64,000 bases of DNA, from positions 302,145-366,144 of the forward strand of contig BDSI01000032.1 in NCBI GenBank assembly GCA_003117195.1, written 5' to 3'. Shown piece by piece: positions 62,601-64,000 of the stretch; positions within the stretch are counted from its first letter, which is position 1; every line of letters starts with the position of its first letter. This DNA is from Eudorina sp. 2006-703-Eu-15. Taxonomy: Eukaryota > Chlorophyta > Chlorophyceae > Chlamydomonadales > Volvocaceae. The position numbers and the translations under genes were made by a program. The notes under the pieces were generated by a model. That model was not told the DNA's origin. It was given only the letters and a program-made list of their open reading frames with translations, and did no database searches.

Positions 62601-64000
62601 TAGAATTTGGTGGCACGAAAGCGCTGAGTTCCTTTTGAACGCTATCAGTGTCACCTGGCACGCCCGGCAGAGTGTACCTGTGGGCGATCGCCGGAGTGCC
62701 GTCGGCCTTGTCCGGAAGGAACAGCTCCCACACGCCGAACTGATTCTTGAACGCCCAGTGGCTGTCCTGGGGCGTCCAGTTGTTGAACTCGCCCACAAGT
62801 GCGAGAGCCTGCCCAGCATGTAAGGGTTTGCGAGCACCAGCTGAAGAATCTGCGCTACTGCATAGCGGTGCTATGGCCCCGTCGCATGCGCCTGACGTTG
62901 TAGCCCTGCATCATTATTAGGCCATTTCGACGCTGCTCCACTCTCATCTAACACCTCACGCCTAACTTTTTCCGCCCTCGTCATTGCTGCCTCCTCCGGT
63001 CACCCTACTGTCCCTCGTCAGGTACCGTTTCTTTGGCCGTGAGAATTAACCACGTCCCGGTCGTACAACTGTCGTGGGCCATGCGTGTATGTCCAGCCCT
63101 TACACATGTGTATATCGAGTTCACGACCCCACCCACGCACACAGCTCACCTTGGCGCCTGGCGCCCACTCGCGGTACCAGATGCCCGTCTGGCCGTTACA
63201 CTCCCCGCGGTTAAAACCGTAGTACTTGTAGCCTGCGTCAAGAAAATCGCAACGTTGGTACATGAGTACAAGCCGAAAACATTTGCATAACACATGAGCA
63301 TGTGCAAAGGCATGTGCGTCCAATGCAATGTGCCCAGGACAAGGCAGCGTGTCAAACCCATACCCAACCCAGATCAACCACCCCCTGTCACCGCTTACCC
63401 TGCGTGAACTTCTCAAAGCCGCCCTCGTTCTGCTCGATCGCTGCGCGAATGTTCTTGAACACATTCCAGCGGTACTGCAATGAAGGAAGCAGGCGTCCGA
63501 TTTCCAACACAGGCTGGGTTGGATTAACCAACCTACTCGTCACCCAGAAACAAAGCGTGCAGACATTCCGCATAATATTCATCAGCAACAGGGAGTCACC
63601 GACCTTGAAGTGCTCCGCCGCGGACCACAACGTGTTGTCCCACTTGAAGCACATGGTGCCGTCGTGGTTGGGAATCGGTGAAATGGGTCCATACTCATCC
63701 ACATATTCCATGTTATCCGGTACTTCAATACATGGACTCCAATAGTCCTCTGGGCGCTCCAACGTTGTTGCAACACCGCCCAACTCATCGAGCAGGCTGA
63801 GCTCCGCACCGGCAGCAGTCGCGATGGTCGACTTAGCAACACTCGACGCGCTTATCGTAGCTTTCGAGGCGCTGGTCGCGACCTCCTCGACAACGCTGTC
63901 GATGGGAACGTTGGCGACATCCAGGGTTTGCCGCAGGAGCTCGTTCTCGCGACGGAGAAGCTCCAAAGCCGACAGCTTCTCACCAGGACCAGCAGCTGGT
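56623..64000 (-). CDS. Starch (1,4-alpha-glucan) branching enzyme, class II; 5' end beyond window
   Basis: Eighteen minus-strand exons, all in phase: 64000(edge)-63604, 63474-63399, 63232-63150, 62808-62678, 62521-62415, 62179-62092, 61821-61626, 61145-61074, 60755-60614, 60364-60230, 59898-59751, 59447-59316, 59027-58922, 58488-58374, 57954-57874, 57733-57621, 57346-57182 and 56868-56623. They give 843 residues. The enzyme cuts alpha-1,4 glucan chains and rejoins them as alpha-1,6 branches of amylopectin in the plastid. Visible order: N-terminal helix, CBM48 ([18 protein letters not shown]), GH13 barrel ([30 protein letters not shown]), C-terminal beta domain ([15 protein letters not shown]). 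Catalytic residues: nucleophile Asp in [10 protein letters not shown] (codon 60284-60282), acid Glu in GEDVSGMP (59788-59786), Asp in [10 protein letters not shown] (58990-58988). The insert after EWIDFPR ([13 protein letters not shown]) and [14 protein letters not shown] favour class II over class I. The transit peptide lies past the edge. Confidence 0.95.
58156..58297. repeat. 28-bp minisatellite in a branching-enzyme intron
   Basis: The unit gctgtgatgccgcctcacga+ccccgcat repeats five times head to tail, the last copy diverging at its end (gcaagcag). It lies in the intron between the exons at 57874-57954 and 58374-58488. Confidence 0.95.
60824..60872. repeat. Short tandem duplication in intron
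   Basis: The 20-base unit gcacatgccagggtgccacc occurs twice in tandem in the intron between the branching-enzyme exons at 60614-60755 and 61074-61145, followed by a partial copy (gcaca). Confidence 0.85.

Noticed and set aside
1..64000. CRISPR arrays, bacterial operons, insertion sequences, rRNA genes
   Set aside because: Direct repeats here are tandem satellites without spacers. Genes are intron-rich and eukaryotic, and no rRNA-like sequence was seen.

Overview
The window is nuclear DNA of a GC-rich, intron-rich green alga. The best guess is a volvocine relative of Chlamydomonas, Gonium or Volvox. The signs are many short phase-consistent exons with CAG acceptors and GTGNGY-type donors, strong G/C at third codon positions, long Ala/Gly/Ser/Pro/Gln/His tracts in proteins, abundant (GT)n and other satellites, and TGTAA motifs (the usual volvocine polyadenylation signal) downstream of two stops. 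The species cannot be named from this sequence.

Layout. 450-734 (+): last exon of a DEDDy 3'-5' exonuclease. 1154-4677 (+): 8-exon coiled-coil protein resembling the basal-body factor BBOF1/CCDC176. 7614-6103 (-): 3-exon YdcZ/DUF606-type membrane protein of the DMT superfamily. Diverging from it across 322 bp is a 19-exon gene at 7937-21744 (+). It encodes about 1,367 residues: a signal peptide, three tandem PstS-like phosphate-binding-type domains, one C-terminal membrane helix and a short tail. 24862-27604 (+): 5-exon protein with a CEP104-type TOG domain and an N-myristoylation motif. 31602-36760 (+): 3-exon, 1,380-residue Ala/Ser-rich orphan. 42251-54881 (+): a probable 11-exon, roughly 2,470-residue low-complexity orphan whose middle exons are uncertain. 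56623 to the right edge (-): 18 exons of a class II starch branching enzyme whose 5' end lies outside the window.

The genes do not form a pathway. Two encode likely ciliary or basal-body proteins (BBOF1-like, CEP104-TOG), one is core starch metabolism in the plastid, and one is a likely cell-surface or secretory-pathway protein. The most unusual locus is the membrane-anchored triple PstS-like protein. PstS domains are normally bacterial periplasmic subunits of an ABC phosphate importer. Here only the first repeat keeps the apparent ligand residues.

The intergenic stretches (about 21.7-24.9, 27.6-31.6, 36.8-42.3 and 54.9-56.6 kb) show no supportable gene. They hold a perfect 42-bp inverted repeat (30.1 kb) and a 0.69-kb GGTA array (40.0-40.7 kb). 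A 0.39-kb GGGAT/GGGCT array lies in an intron at 52.7-53.1 kb. All exon models were built by hand from splice consensus, reading phase and family resemblance. No search or transcript evidence was available.
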